From Chlorokybus atmophyticus (lineage: Eukaryota > Streptophyta > Chlorokybophyceae > Chlorokybales > Chlorokybaceae), in contig RHPI01002069.1 in NCBI GenBank assembly GCA_009103225.1, positions 698,063-762,062 on the forward strand: a stretch of 64,000 nt of DNA. Direction: 5' to 3'. Numbering within the stretch: the stretch's first letter is position 1; each line of letters starts with the position of its first letter. The notes beneath the pieces are model-generated. The model was not told the origin of the DNA, did not search any database, and worked only from the letters and a program-made list of their open reading frames with translations. This document shows, piece after piece, positions 1-10,472 of the stretch. The position numbers were made by a program, and so were the translations under genes.

Positions 1-311
1 GGACAGCGATAGCATGTCTCATATCGTATGAGGCCTTAGCCGCTTTAATATAATTACGCGTTAGCCTCATTGATGAATAACGATATTATTATTTTAACTG
101 TACTTTAATCCAAATTATAATCCTCAACCATCAGCGCCCTTTGCGAACATGACTTAGTGGAACACCCTCATTCCGTAATATCACAGAGAAAAGTCAGCGC
201 AAACCACAGATGGTCAAAATCGTTGTGACCACCAGATCACAGGTTGGGACCAGACTCACAACCATGTGCTTACAGTATGGTGGCGACGTCCGACGACCAT
301 TAATGGTGCAA

Positions 312-502
312 TGTTACCACCTCGTTGCTGGTTTACGGACCATACTGGTGTGATTATAACCAAGATTCACCGCCAGTATGGTGCCGAATAATCTGCACCA
401 GTCATGGCGGTGTGGTTACACCAGATGTGGTGCAAACGGTCAAGACCACCATGGGTTGTGATCTTCATGCCATGCATGTTGTGTTACCACCTCGTTGCTG
501 GT
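312..502. repeat. diverged direct repeat, about 170-bp period
   Basis: The 21-base string starting TGTTACCACCTCG is present at 312-332 and again at 482-502. The bases after each copy stay similar for about 35 bp (ACC-A-ACTGGT and TGTAACC/TATAACC blocks). The spacing of 170 bp suggests two units of a decaying tandem repeat. No coding capacity is evident. Confidence 0.6.
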
Positions 503-526
503 CCATGAACCACACTGGTATGGATG

Positions 527-558
527 TAACCGGTATTCATGGCCATGAATACCGGTTA
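527..558. repeat. 32-bp perfect palindrome
   Basis: The sequence reads TAACCGGTATTCATGG followed at once by its reverse complement, so 527-558 is a perfect palindrome with no loop. It lies at the end of the second unit of the 312-502 repeat. It could extrude as a cruciform or be a dimeric binding site; nothing in the sequence decides. Confidence 0.85.
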
Positions 559-2104
559 AGTATATTGTCATGGACGTGATGATATGCAATATAAACAATT
601 AAAATGTTAAATCTGAGCTGAGGATATCAATTGTGTACTTATGGTTTGCGCTTTGTCTTAGCGTGTGATGGTTTTATCTTGCATTGTTGTTGGTGGTCAA
701 ATGTAGTGCTATGTCAGGGGTGTTTGGCATGAGTGTTTAGTTAATGCATCGCATGTAACTTATAATGGGCTATTAATAGACATAAACGGTTGTAATTGCG
801 GAGTGGGGTGTTGTGGTTGACCCCTTGAGCGGGGTGGTAAAGCCGGCGCCGTTATCTGCAATTCCTACAGGAAGTAGCTACTTTCACTAGCCCCGGCACC
901 TTGTTGAAGTTTGCACGTTGCGTGTTACATATCAGCTAGTGGCAGTCATGGATCCGGGTGACGCTTCTAATAAGGCTGAGTGCGACCCTCTCGTCTTGCT
1001 TGACGCAAAGTACCAATTATTAATGTATTGATGGTTGCGACAACCAATGTCACATGACGATTACTATTACTGTTGAAGTTGGCAACGCTGAAGGATAAAG
1101 TTGAGTACTTTGGCAACCTCATGTCTTTCATGTGCCGTTTAGCGTGCACTGTGGTGTAAGTCTATCATTCGATCTTGTTTTTATACGCTGCAAAAGAATT
1201 ACGGTAGCCTCACATGATATATTACTATGTAGTACTAAGTTAAAGTCATTTAAGCTAAATCAATTCACGTAGTCACCCAATGCCATCCAATATACATACG
1301 CATGTACACAAGGGTATCATGGCAACCACACATGCAAATAGATTAATAAATGTTGAAAGACACGCTTGGTTAGTTCTTTGGCGGCAGAAGGCAAGGCAAC
1401 ATAATGCAAGGCTATGTAACGTTCTCGGCTATAGCCACCGTTTATTGCTTGGGTGATCGTGTTCAACAAGTGAAGTGGTTGTGAAGTAAGTTAATCATAA
1501 TGATAGGTACACCTCCAGTGCTACCATGACAATTGATGTTGTAGCAAGGTGCATGTGTGAATCATGCAATAATAGCGCGGGGCTTACCGAGGTAGCAAAA
1601 GTCGCTATCATAATAGGCTGCGTATTGCTTACAAATGCTTTATAAGCCCTTTTTAACAAATATTAACGTTAACCGGCATTACGAATACAAACACACATAG
1701 TTGCGTTTTCTTTCTTTCCTTTGATACAATTAATATTCAATGATAATAAAATGATACCTTTTATATAATCTTATTACTGGTATCGCATGTTATGTATGAC
1801 GTTACAACTTTTCGTACAATATATAATATTGGTTTGCAAGCTGATCGTGCACATTATCAGCAAATTTTATAGCAGGTTTAACCACTGCTAGTTTAGCAAA
1901 CAGCTCTCACCAATCATTAATGCATTGTTTCATAAGATATGGTGTTGTTTGTTAAACAGCGGATTTCTAAGCATGCATCAAATGTTGCACGATGCAACCC
2001 ATCTCGGCTAGCATATTGTGCATTGTGATTTTCCCACCAATACGTCCCCCAACACCTGAGATAGTTTGAATGGGAAAAAGTAAGGGGCCTTTGATGTGTG
2101 AGCA

Positions 2105-2183
2105 TGTCACAGCCCACTCGACCATAAAAGACTTGGTGCTTTTATGGTCGATTTGTGGCAATTTAATGTACCTTCCCGTTACA
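2105..2183 (-). repeat. TRIM LTR (distal, 3' end of element)
   Basis: A 79-bp repeat, TG...CA on the minus strand, similar to the copies at 2354-2432 and 2790-2866. A minus-strand polypurine tract (AAGTGGGGGGGAA) abuts it at 2184-2196. The outer flank is GAGCA, matching the flank at the other end of the element. Confidence 0.9.
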
Positions 2184-2353
2184 TTCCCCCCCACTTAAGA
2201 ACGCCGACGTCCTCGGCAGCTGCGTATGCTCAGCTGGGAAATTATCCCAGGGGTTTGTTGGGTCGGTCACTGGCCCCACGCTTAAGGATCGGCCAATTTA
2301 GGCCCATACCGGTCAATGCGCGCATAGCGCACCGCTGCCCACCCCACAGGTCG

Positions 2354-2432
2354 TGTCACAGCCCACTCGACTATTAAAAACTTGGTGCTTTTATGGCCGA
2401 TTGGTGGTAACTTAATGTACCTTCCCGTTACA
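2354..2432 (-). repeat. TRIM LTR (middle, shared copy)
   Basis: A 79-bp repeat sitting between two interiors. The interior at 2433-2789 meets it through a polypurine tract. The interior at 2184-2353 meets it without a primer-binding site. It therefore acts as 3' LTR of one unit and 5' LTR of the next, which is expected after LTR-LTR recombination. Confidence 0.9.
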
Positions 2433-2776
2433 TTCTCCCCCACTTAAGAACGCTGACGTCCTCGGCAGCTGGCTCCCATCAGCTGGGGAATCATCCCAGG
2501 GGTCTGATTAGGGTCGGTCACCGGCCCCACCGCCCAAGGACCGGCCAATGTAAGCCCATACCCGTCAACGCGCGCATAGCGCACCGCTGCCGGCCCCGCA
2601 GGTCGCATCGCGACAGGCAGGTCGCGTCCTGCCGCGCCGACTGACACCGGCGCGACTGCCATTAGGCAAGTCGCGACCCATCGATGATGGCACTTATGAC
2701 CATTTTCGATGTATTGGATCGAGAAACGACGATCGCAGAATTCGTGTGCAAGGCAGGAATCGAACCCGGGAACCAA

Positions 2777-2788
2777 GCTCCGATACCA
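2777..2788 (-). other. TRIM primer-binding site
   Basis: On the minus strand the site reads TGGTATCGGAGC, one base inside the LTR. Plant Copia and TRIM elements use TGGTATCAGAGC, complementary to initiator tRNA-Met; one position differs here. This site fixes the orientation of the element. Confidence 0.85.
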
Positions 2789-2789
2789 A

Positions 2790-2866
2790 TGTCATAGCCC
2801 ACTTGACGATAAAAGACTTGGTGCTTTTATCGTCGATTTGTGGTGATAATGTACCTTCCCGTTACA
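2790..2866 (-). repeat. TRIM LTR (5' end of element)
   Basis: A 77-bp repeat whose inner edge is one base from the primer-binding site. It differs from the other two LTRs by scattered substitutions and a short deletion after the conserved GTACATTA block, so the three LTRs are not fresh copies. Confidence 0.9.
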
Positions 2867-2871
2867 GAGCA

Positions 2872-5800
2872 TGCATTGCGTGCTGCCATGCTACTTGGTT
2901 GAACACGTAAACAATCAACTCAGGCATATTGTACGACAGCAGCAGCGTGTGAGCAAGCTTACCCACTTGAGCTAGGCTTGCATGTAGATCCACCATTCCT
3001 CGCAACCTTCCCTCCCTCCTCTTTTCATGGTAAGGATTGAGGCAGTGGGGTAGCAGAAGAAGCCCTCCTCCCCGTAGAAGCTCCCCCCCTTGCCTTTCAT
3101 TGGTATACCTTCCTGCACACGGCAAGTTACCCAATGAGGGACAGGAAGGAGGGGAGGGAATGCCAATCTGCCGTTGCCTCCACCTCCATGCAGGAAGCAT
3201 ATCAATGAGGGGCGCGGCGGGGGAGNTGGCCCTTCCCAACGCTACTGGCAAACCTACAACAGAGAGATGTTGGCGCCAACGACCGAGGCGGTAGCGGCGC
3301 TGTCGGCAGCGAGGGCATAGGCGTAGCTGTGCATGCTCGTGCACATTGAGCGCGCTAGTGTGCGTGCGTGCGTGTGTGTACGCAGTGCAGGTGAGAATGC
3401 ATTGAGCGCGCTAGAGTGTGTGTGTGTGTGTGTGTGTGTAGTAGGGCAGTTGGACACGCTGTATGGACGTGATTGTGCTTCAAATAAGAGTAGTTGTTTG
3501 TGGGGGAGGGGGCAACGGCAGGTTTTCATTGGCAATGAGGGGAAAAGCTTCCCGATTCTCCTCTCCAAAGGGCAGGGGAGAGGTGCCGTTTAACAATAAC
3601 ATTTTTGTGATACAGGATTCACTTGCGGAGGATGGGCTGCATTGGTAGAAGACTGCAGCAACTCGCAGTGCTTTATCTCAAATATGTGAAGATGGTTTCA
3701 ATGCCTCGTGTGGGCAATTTTCAAGGCTCCAAGCGAGTCGCGAGTTTTGTGAAAGCTGTGTTGTAAATGCGAGCAGCATGCTCAATGTATGTATATCACC
3801 ACGCAAATATTGTCTATTATTAATTATGATTGTAATAAACTCGGCAATTAGCATGTATGGATTATTGTCAAGCATTGATGGTGCCGATAGTGTTAATGCT
3901 ATTTAGTGTCAGAGCTGCTCAAATGTAAAAGAGATGGACTACAATTGCTGCTGATAAACTGCAACTAAGTATGGGTGCGTAGTGGGCGTTATGTTGTCCT
4001 TTTTATTTACCATACCATGATGCAAAGAACACAAAGCCATGATGAATGCGGAGACTTAATTGATCTGCTCAGAGTTGTGAACCGACTTCTGCGCGTGGGC
4101 TCGTTCATGTTTATGGCGACGTGTAGACCTGCGTACATGTTGCCATCTTTGTCACACTTACGAGGCTAGCAAAAGTCATCCTCTGTGTCCCTTACTTATG
4201 TTGGTAAGATGAAACTCAGTGGGGACTCATTTTTCATAAGGAAGTGTATTGCTTATGCGGTATGCTCTGATGTAGATCTGTTCTTGAGCCTACGAGGGCC
4301 TTGAGTGATGATAAACTACACAAGGCATTGATGAGGGCTAGCAGAGCTGGTCATTGCCTATGGCATGTGAGCCTTTGTTATTGCAAGTATTGCAAGTTGC
4401 CATATGAAGTGGTAGTAACAAGAGTGTGAGCTAACTTGGCAAAATCATTGGATCTGTACTGTGATAGTGCAATTTGCCGCAGGTGTGCCAGTCGCAAGGC
4501 AAGTGGTGCGTGTGGGCAATCCGCAAGTACATGTGTACCAGGGGAGCCTAAGTTTGCAATTCCAAGGTAGGAAAGTGTTTCCTACAGTAACTCAAGGTGG
4601 TTTAATACTCCCAAGGTGGAGTTCTTAGGTTTCCATGTTGGGACAAGGTCAGCGCATATTGACAAGGCCTAGGTGGCCTTGGACATCCAGTGTGCCAGGT
4701 CGGGAGAGCAGCATGTGGTATAAATGCCAAATTGCATCTTTGAGTGGGGATCGGATTAGTATTGATAAAGACATCAATGTGTGTTTGCCTTACAAGAGGG
4801 CCACGTGTGCGTGGGGTGCCTGGCTATTGAAGGGGCTCTCCCCTTTATTCCTTATGGGGTGGGGTGTTGTGGTGTTGTGCGCGCGTGTGTGTGTGTGTGT
4901 GTGTCTAGGGAGCTGGAGCTGTGTGAAGAGGTTGGCGGTCACCCTCCCTTGGTGCTGAGCTGCAACTTTCCTTACCACGTGCTGCACCGTGGTGCTGGTG
5001 GGACTCTTTTTGGAAGTCCTTAGGGCTTGTGCATAAGTTTGCCAAGCCCCAACCAGCAGTAAGTAGTGGTATCGTTACAATCTTGATTTCAATTACAAGC
5101 AGCGTGTAAGTGTTTTGAGGGAAAACCAATAAAATAAATATAAACTATCAATTAAGTTGGCAACCCTACTGCTGTGCGCATACTTAAGTTGCAGGTTACA
5201 AGTGACGCATTGGCTACCTTTAAGGCTTGGAAGGCATACGAGAAGCTGATTTGCACAAGTCCGAATCACGCTTCACACATGAGTACATAATTTCCTGCAC
5301 TTCATTAGTGATAGCATTGGATGCGCTAGGGTTGTGGCTCGCATAAGGGGCTTACATGAGGGCTATGCATGCTCAGTAGTCCCGAGTTTTACGGCGCCTA
5401 GATTGCAACTCGTTATCAATCAAAAAGTCGTATATACACGCAACTTGATTACTACTTCGAGTAGAAAGCGCGGGCCGCTGGAAGAGGCAAATTAATTGAC
5501 AATAGGTGAATATGAGCAAAGGGTAAGTTTGCTGTAAGTGGAGTGCAAAGCTTGCACTGCAAGCCGTGGAGTCATGTACTTACAGTGGAAGACACAATGC
5601 ATGCCTATAGTTGTCCCTGCCCCCCCCTCTCATGTCCTCGTTCTGCATATGTTTATGTTCAATGATAACAGAAGGTGGTATAAGTGCACTGCGCCTTCAA
5701 CATATAGTCATGTGTTACAAACTGCTCATGCATGCATGCCTAGATGCCGGGGCATCGTCTTGACTTATTGGTGGTGAAGCCAGGGCGCGAGTGTTGCGTG

Positions 5801-7299
5801 CTGCTAGACATCATTATGGCTTGCTCCCAAGAACATTTTGTGTCCTCAGCCTAGTTCCCTTATAAAACAAGGCTTGCTTTTATTGCATTTAAAGCCGGTG
5901 TGCCTGGCATAGTGCTGAGCGCGATGGATACTGTATAAAAGTATTTGGTGCACAGTCGCAAATGGCTAGCACAAGGTGTGTGCAATTGCTTGAGCACTTG
6001 CTTGATCAACAAGCTCTTAAGTTGCTTCTGAGTACGATTGTGGCAAAGCTGCATTCTACATGACACCGCAAGCGTGTGCACAGCGGTAGCGCATTCACGC
6101 ATGCTAGTCGTATTTTTGTTATTTGGTTTGGCATGGTGCAGCACTGACAGCCAACACTTGCATGTCAGTGATTATAGTGAGTTTGTATAATTTGTTGTCT
6201 AATCTAATTGCTGGCTTTGTTATAGTGTGGAAGTGCGTCAGCATGGTTGCGCATAGGTGGCACAACTGATCAAATAATTGAAAATGAGTAAATGCTGTTA
6301 CGTGACAACACCGTTGATGGAGCTGGGCTCGCCAGCAGATCGGCCACACGAATGGGTTGGACCCATGCAGCGACATACAAGAAACATGAGAAGATAGCTA
6401 GGGTGTCCGTACCAGTTGCCCAATGCATTCCCATGCACTAGGCATTGTTGTCACTTGGTCTCTATGGTATGTGTTGCGTACAAGCAGTCGGAGTGTAGAT
6501 TGTTCTCAGTAACATGCAAGCGTAGAAGCAGGCGCAGCTAAGCAACAAGTCACACACTGCCCCAGCCAAGACACTCTCTGAGATCGTCACTACTGCGTAT
6601 CTAGCTGCACGTGACTTGTGACTTGATCTGCTGCTCAACACTAGCATGGTGTAAGTAACCATTGTCTGATGGTATTCTTCTGCCTGTTAAAAAACATGTA
6701 CTAGCTGGTGGCTTCCGAACGGGGTCGAGATACACGGATGTTACCATCACTGCGTGCGGTGAGCAACCGGGCGGAGCAGCACGTGCGGTAGAGCAGGCGA
6801 AGCGGCGAAAATACCACGGTCACCCGCCACAGACACTTTTCATCCCCTGACGGCTGAGACCCATGGTGCCCTAGGCAGGGCATTCCACGACGTCATCGCC
6901 ACCTGCGCTCGCCGTGCGATAGCTGCGCCGCCTGCCAGGCTACCTGGCGCTTTATCATTGGCAGCGGGTGGCCTGTGTGCTACAGCGGGCGCAAGGCCTG
7001 ACCGTCCTGGCGCGAGGAGCGGCGGTGGTGGCCGCCGTGCCAGGCTGGGGACCCGTCCAGACGTCAGCACCGACATCCGAGGGGGACGCTGTACTGGCGG
7101 CTGCTGCCGGGTAGTTGCAGTCGCACATGTGCACGTATGTTCGTGTGTGCAGTTGTGTGCAGTTGTGCAGTGTGGTAGGCATGGAGCAAAGTATGTAGCT
7201 ATACTTGAACTCTTGCTGTTCTAGTAATGAGAGAGATCACTAGCTACCCGCAGCCGACTTGTGTGTGCCGGTTATCCCTGAGAGTTAAGGCCGACGGTG
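2872..7299. other. gene-poor, low-complexity interval
   Basis: No gene recognised. The interval holds purine/pyrimidine-biased DNA around 3000-3230 and 3500-3590, TG-dinucleotide tracts at about 3417-3439 and 4884-4902, and the duplicated segment at 3227-3502. Frames on both strands are short and overlap without homology that I recognise. Confidence 0.55.
3219..3508. repeat. inserted copy of the 276-bp segment at 13436-13711
   Basis: Bases 3227-3502 match 13436-13711 base for base as far as I can read, including the length of the TG microsatellite inside. The copy follows an ambiguous base at 3226 and is bracketed by GGGGGAG on both sides (3219-3225 and 3502-3508). It carries the first 30 codons of the candidate gene annotated at 12740-13527, cut off at the N. 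It may be a genuine templated insertion or an assembly artefact. Confidence 0.8.
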
Positions 7300-8587
7300 T
7301 CATGAGTGCCTCATGCCCCCAAGAAACGACGACGGGTTCGGGCAAGACCCATTGAACTGCGCCCCCGAAAAGTCAAACCCTGGGTTCTGCACAGGCAATG
7401 ACTACATTAGCAAATTCATACAAGCGTGACTACCCACATACCACTCTTCTCTCAGACCTCTTGCTGGAAGCGCTCCAGCATGAGGCGCTTCTGCTCCGAG
7501 TCCTGCTGCAGCGGGTCGAGCTGCTCGTGGCCTTCAAACACAGATGGCCACATGCGCGCCCTCTCTGCCTTCTGCATGGACACATAATTTGACAAATATG
7601 CACTCTTGTGCTCGATCGCTTTGACATGAAAGGCCCTCACTTCACTTCATCTCATCTGTTGTTGCCAGACATACCTGCAAAGTCACGTGAATCGTCCCAT
7701 CCTCTGCAAAGCAAACACAGGCAACAACGACATATGAGAGCAGCACAACACAGTGCATGCGAGTACAAGCGTATCATGTTCACCATTGTGCATTGCGCAA
7801 TGGTCAACATGATACGCTGGTACTCGACACAAGTCCACACTGCTCACCAAGTGTCCAGAATGAGGAGTCCAGCTTGACAGCTGCAGGGAGAGCCCCCTGC
7901 ATCCACGCAATGCCGCGATAAACAACAGTGTGACACCACCGATGCGCGATGCAACGACATGCTTACCGCGAGGTAAGGGGGGTTGCCCTTGAGGCCAATG
8001 GCCAGGGTGCGTGGCTGAATGTCGCAGGCGATGGAGCGCGCGGTGACGCCCGCAGGAGGCCGCACGTACACGTTCACTTCCTCCACAGTCTGATCCCACT
8101 CGTACACAATTTGACCTGCATTGCGCTCGCTGAGCGCATGGTAATAGGCAGCAGGCTTTGCAGCAGGACCAAAGCCAAGACAAGAGTACACTTTGCAGTC
8201 CAACATGGACGACATGGTTGATGTGTGACACATAGCGGCATGCACTCAAGCTGTCATGCAACATGTTGGGTACTGTCACGTAAGTGCTGTTTGTGCTTTG
8301 TGCACTCGCTGCATGCAAAGTGACTGAATTGACTTGCTGCCGTTGAGTGTGCATGCGCAGGGCTGTTTTTGGTTACAGCAGCACGCATGCAGGCAAAATC
8401 AGGAGTTGGCATGCAAGCGTCTGCAGCAGCAAAGTTAGCCACTCTGCTGCTGAGCAAAAGGGTACAGCATTACTTTGGCATAGAACTGCACTCAAGGACG
8501 TGCGCAGGAGTAATTCAGCAGAAAGCGGGAGCACCCCTCACCGTTATGCAGAAAGGCGTGGCGCTTGTCAGGCGCCAACTTCTCCAT
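7300..8587 (-). CDS. NudC/CS-domain protein, NUDCD2-like
   Basis: A predicted 157-residue HSP90-cochaperone-like protein with one CS (p23-like) domain, thought from family knowledge to aid folding or stability of client proteins. Six exons read in phase on the minus strand: 8542-8587, 7967-8115, 7848-7896, 7675-7703, 7458-7571, 7300-7386. The start MEKLAPDKRH is typical of the family. The domain shows YEWDQTVEEV near residue 20, GLKGNPP near 58 and FWTLEDGTIHVTL near 80. A helical tail follows (MLERFQQENPGFDFSGAQF). Length equals human NUDCD2 as I remember it. The gene is head-to-head with ERV1, with 171 bp between start codons and a telo-box-like motif between them. Unlike canonical NudC it lacks a long coiled-coil N terminus. 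Confidence 0.88.
7760..7826. repeat. long imperfect hairpin inside a NudC intron
   Basis: Bases 7760-7792 pair with 7794-7826, with three mismatches and almost no loop. The hairpin occupies about half of the 144-bp intron between the fourth and third exons of the NudC-like gene (7704-7847). It could be a miniature foldback element or a precursor-like RNA hairpin. Confidence 0.8.
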
Positions 8588-8647
8588 CCACTTCACCTAC
8601 CTCCACCACCGTCCACAGCGCCACCCCTCGCCGCCTCCGCCTGCTGC

Positions 8648-8655
8648 TAGGGTTT
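8648..8655. promoter_or_regulatory. telo-box-like motif, NudC/ERV1 divergent promoter
   Basis: TAGGGTTT (AAACCCTA on the other strand) lies 61 bp upstream of the NudC start and 104 bp upstream of the ERV1 start. In land plants the telo-box (AAACCCTA) is a promoter or 5'UTR element of growth-related genes. The role here is inferred from its recurrence at other gene starts in this window. Confidence 0.5.
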
Positions 8656-8758
8656 ATAGATGTCACCATCACACTTGCCGTCAGTGGTTGTGGTGCAGTT
8701 GTCTTGATTGTGGTGGTTGCGGTCGTTGTTGGCGACGGCGGGGACGGCGGCGGCAGGC

Positions 8759-10472
8759 ATGGCGCGCAGAGGGGAGCAGCTGGGCGCACCGGATGCGTGG
8801 CTGCGGGGGGCGGCGGAAGGGCTGGCCCGGGCTGTGGCCGGGGCGGGGTCGCTGTTGGACGAGGGGAGGCGGGCGGCGGTGAGCGCTGTCGACGGGTTCA
8901 GGCTGAGGGCTGCGCAGGTTGCTCCGTGGACGGAGCGAAGTGCCAGCATCAACAACAATAAGTCTGGAGCGAGCACCAGTGGAAGAAGCATTAGATCTAG
9001 CTCTGTGCAGGGACCCCCCTCCTCCTCATCTTCTTCTAGTCGCCGCAGTAGTAGTGCTAGCCTACAACCGTCTTCTCTCTTCTCCTCCCCAAGATTTGCT
9101 GCCGTTTCTGTTGCCGAAAACCCTGCCCTCCCCTCCCCCTCCGCCATCGCCACTGACCTGGACCTTGGCCCGCCCATTGCGCAGATAAAGGTGAGCATGA
9201 GGACCGGTGGTCAAGCTGTAATCAGCGTGCTTGTGTTGAGTGGCAAGTAGGCAGCATAGCACAGATGTAATGCACCATCTCAACTACTGCATGCAAGCTT
9301 GCTGGTGTGCTTTGTCGTGAGAGCCATGTGATTAGAATGGAGCTTGATGCTGAGCGGCAGCGCTCAGTGCGTGAAGGTTTATAAATATACTCTGATGGCT
9401 CGGTGTTTCCATTTCCTCACAAGCGATGGGGTTGTCTATTACGCAGTTGTAGCCATGTGATTAGATTGGAGCTTGATGCTGAGCGGTAGCGCTCAGTGCG
9501 TGAAGGTTTATAAATATACTCTGATGGCTCGGTGTTTCCTTTTCCTCACAAGCGGTTTGGTTGTCCATTACGCAGTTGCCTTTGCCATGAATGAATGTTA
9601 CAGATGGTTTGTGCCTATACCTCAGTTGTTGCTGTTGTCGTAGCCGAGCGATGCGTTGTTGGGGCTGGATGCCCCAACAAAAGAGGAGCTCGGGCGGTCA
9701 ACATGGACACTACTTCACACCCTCGCCGCGCAGGTGCGGCTACTGCCATTGGCGCTGTGTTACTGTAAAACACCACTGTTTGCCTGATGACTGATGTTTT
9801 GACCGTGTGCATGTGCGTGGTGAGCAGTTTCCAGAGCGGCCCACAAAGCAGCAGCAACGCGACGCCAAAGAGTTGGTAGGCCGGACTTGTCTATCTGCTG
9901 TGTGGTGATGTGCCATATCATAGTACAAAAACGTAGCATGTGCTGAAACACTGGCTGGTGCACTTGCAGATCACAGTGCTTTCCAGAATATACCCATGCG
10001 GTGACTGTGCACGACACTTTCAGCAAATTCTGAAGTAAGGCCTTTTATGAAAGCAGGGATGCCATTGTGTTGCCAGAACCTATTTCTAGAAGTTCAACTT
10101 ATGCTGGCTCCATGCAGGAATGATCCGCCGGTGGTGTCATCAGGGTTTGAGCTGGCGCAGTGGCTTTGTCGCGTACACAATGTGGTGAACAGGAGGTGAG
10201 TAAGGTGTTGTTGATTACTCATAGTGTGCTAGCACAATATGACTGGACAAGATGGGTCGTGACATGGCCCGATAACATGGTCCATGCGCAACCACTTGCA
10301 GGACTTTGATATGAGAGTCACACAGTTCCCTTACTTGCTTGTGATATGTGGCAGTTTGAACAAGCCGCAGTTTAACTGCCAGCGCGTGGATGCGCGGTGG
10401 CGAGCGCTTGACTGCGATGAGAGCGCATGCGATCTTGATATTGCTCGTCTGCCTGCGCGCAAGTATCGCTGA
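8759..10472 (+). CDS. ERV1: FAD-linked sulfhydryl oxidase ERV1/ALR, plant type
   Basis: A predicted 276-residue oxidase that reoxidises Mia40-type substrates in the mitochondrial intermembrane space. Six exons in phase: 8759-9190, 9644-9733, 9828-9875, 9970-10034, 10118-10195, 10355-10472. Residues 1-144 are low complexity and Ser-rich, with no CxxC pair. The ERV/ALR core follows: GRSTWTLLHTLAAQ (about 161-174), FAD-proximal redox pair CGDC (C200/C203), WLCRVHNVVN, then a structural Cys pair C229/C246. The C terminus has C258-x4-C263, the shuttle pair of plant ERV1; fungal and animal proteins carry theirs at the N terminus. The ATG follows an in-frame TGA, which supports the start. The gene shares a promoter with the NudC-like gene; intron 1 holds a 129-bp tandem duplication. 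Confidence 0.93.
9322..9578. repeat. two-copy 129-bp tandem duplication in ERV1 intron 1
   Basis: Unit 9322-9450 is repeated at 9451-9578 with only a few substitutions. Each unit holds TTTATAAATATA, which resembles a TATA box. The duplication is fully intronic, so it does not alter the protein. Confidence 0.92.

Larger units (their letters stand above)
1..2099. other. gene-poor, AT-rich interval
   Basis: No reading frame here resembles a protein I know, and I could not chain splice sites into a gene. The longest frames are under 90 codons and overlap each other on both strands. The first 560 bases hold a diverged direct repeat and a palindrome, annotated separately. Confidence 0.6.
2105..2866 (-). 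mobile_element. TRIM (terminal-repeat retrotransposon in miniature), three LTRs
   Basis: Read on the minus strand, three near-identical 77-79 bp terminal repeats begin TGTAACGGGAAGG and end GGGCTATGACA or GGGCTGTGACA (TG...CA). Directly inside the first repeat (2790-2866) lies a primer-binding site resembling the 3' end of plant initiator tRNA-Met, and a purine tract GTGGGGGAGAA directly precedes the next repeat. GAGCA occurs on both outer sides (2100-2104 and 2867-2871), a 5-bp target duplication. The order is LTR, 357-bp interior, LTR, 170-bp interior, LTR. No gag or pol frame is present, as expected for a non-autonomous TRIM, which needs a full-length relative for its enzymes. Confidence 0.9.

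Noticed and set aside
2444-2776. 110-codon minus-strand frame
   Set aside because: It lies wholly within the TRIM interior and has no gag, pol or other motif.
2755-2788. tRNA-like B box (GGTTCGATTCC on the minus strand) next to TGGTATCGGAGC
   Set aside because: No A box or cloverleaf is present; the position just inside an LTR explains it as extended primer-binding sequence, not a tRNA gene or SINE.
3254-3593. Several overlapping frames near the duplicated segment
   Set aside because: They run through the TG microsatellite and the insertion boundary and encode His-Thr repeats; only the 5' end of the candidate gene at 12740-13527 is relevant.
7683-8354. 223-codon minus frame
   Set aside because: It overlaps the NudC-like gene in another frame and includes its introns; the spliced model with conserved motifs is better.
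8568-9198. Minus-strand frames across ERV1 exon 1
   Set aside because: Shadows of the Ser-rich, GC-rich ERV1 first exon.
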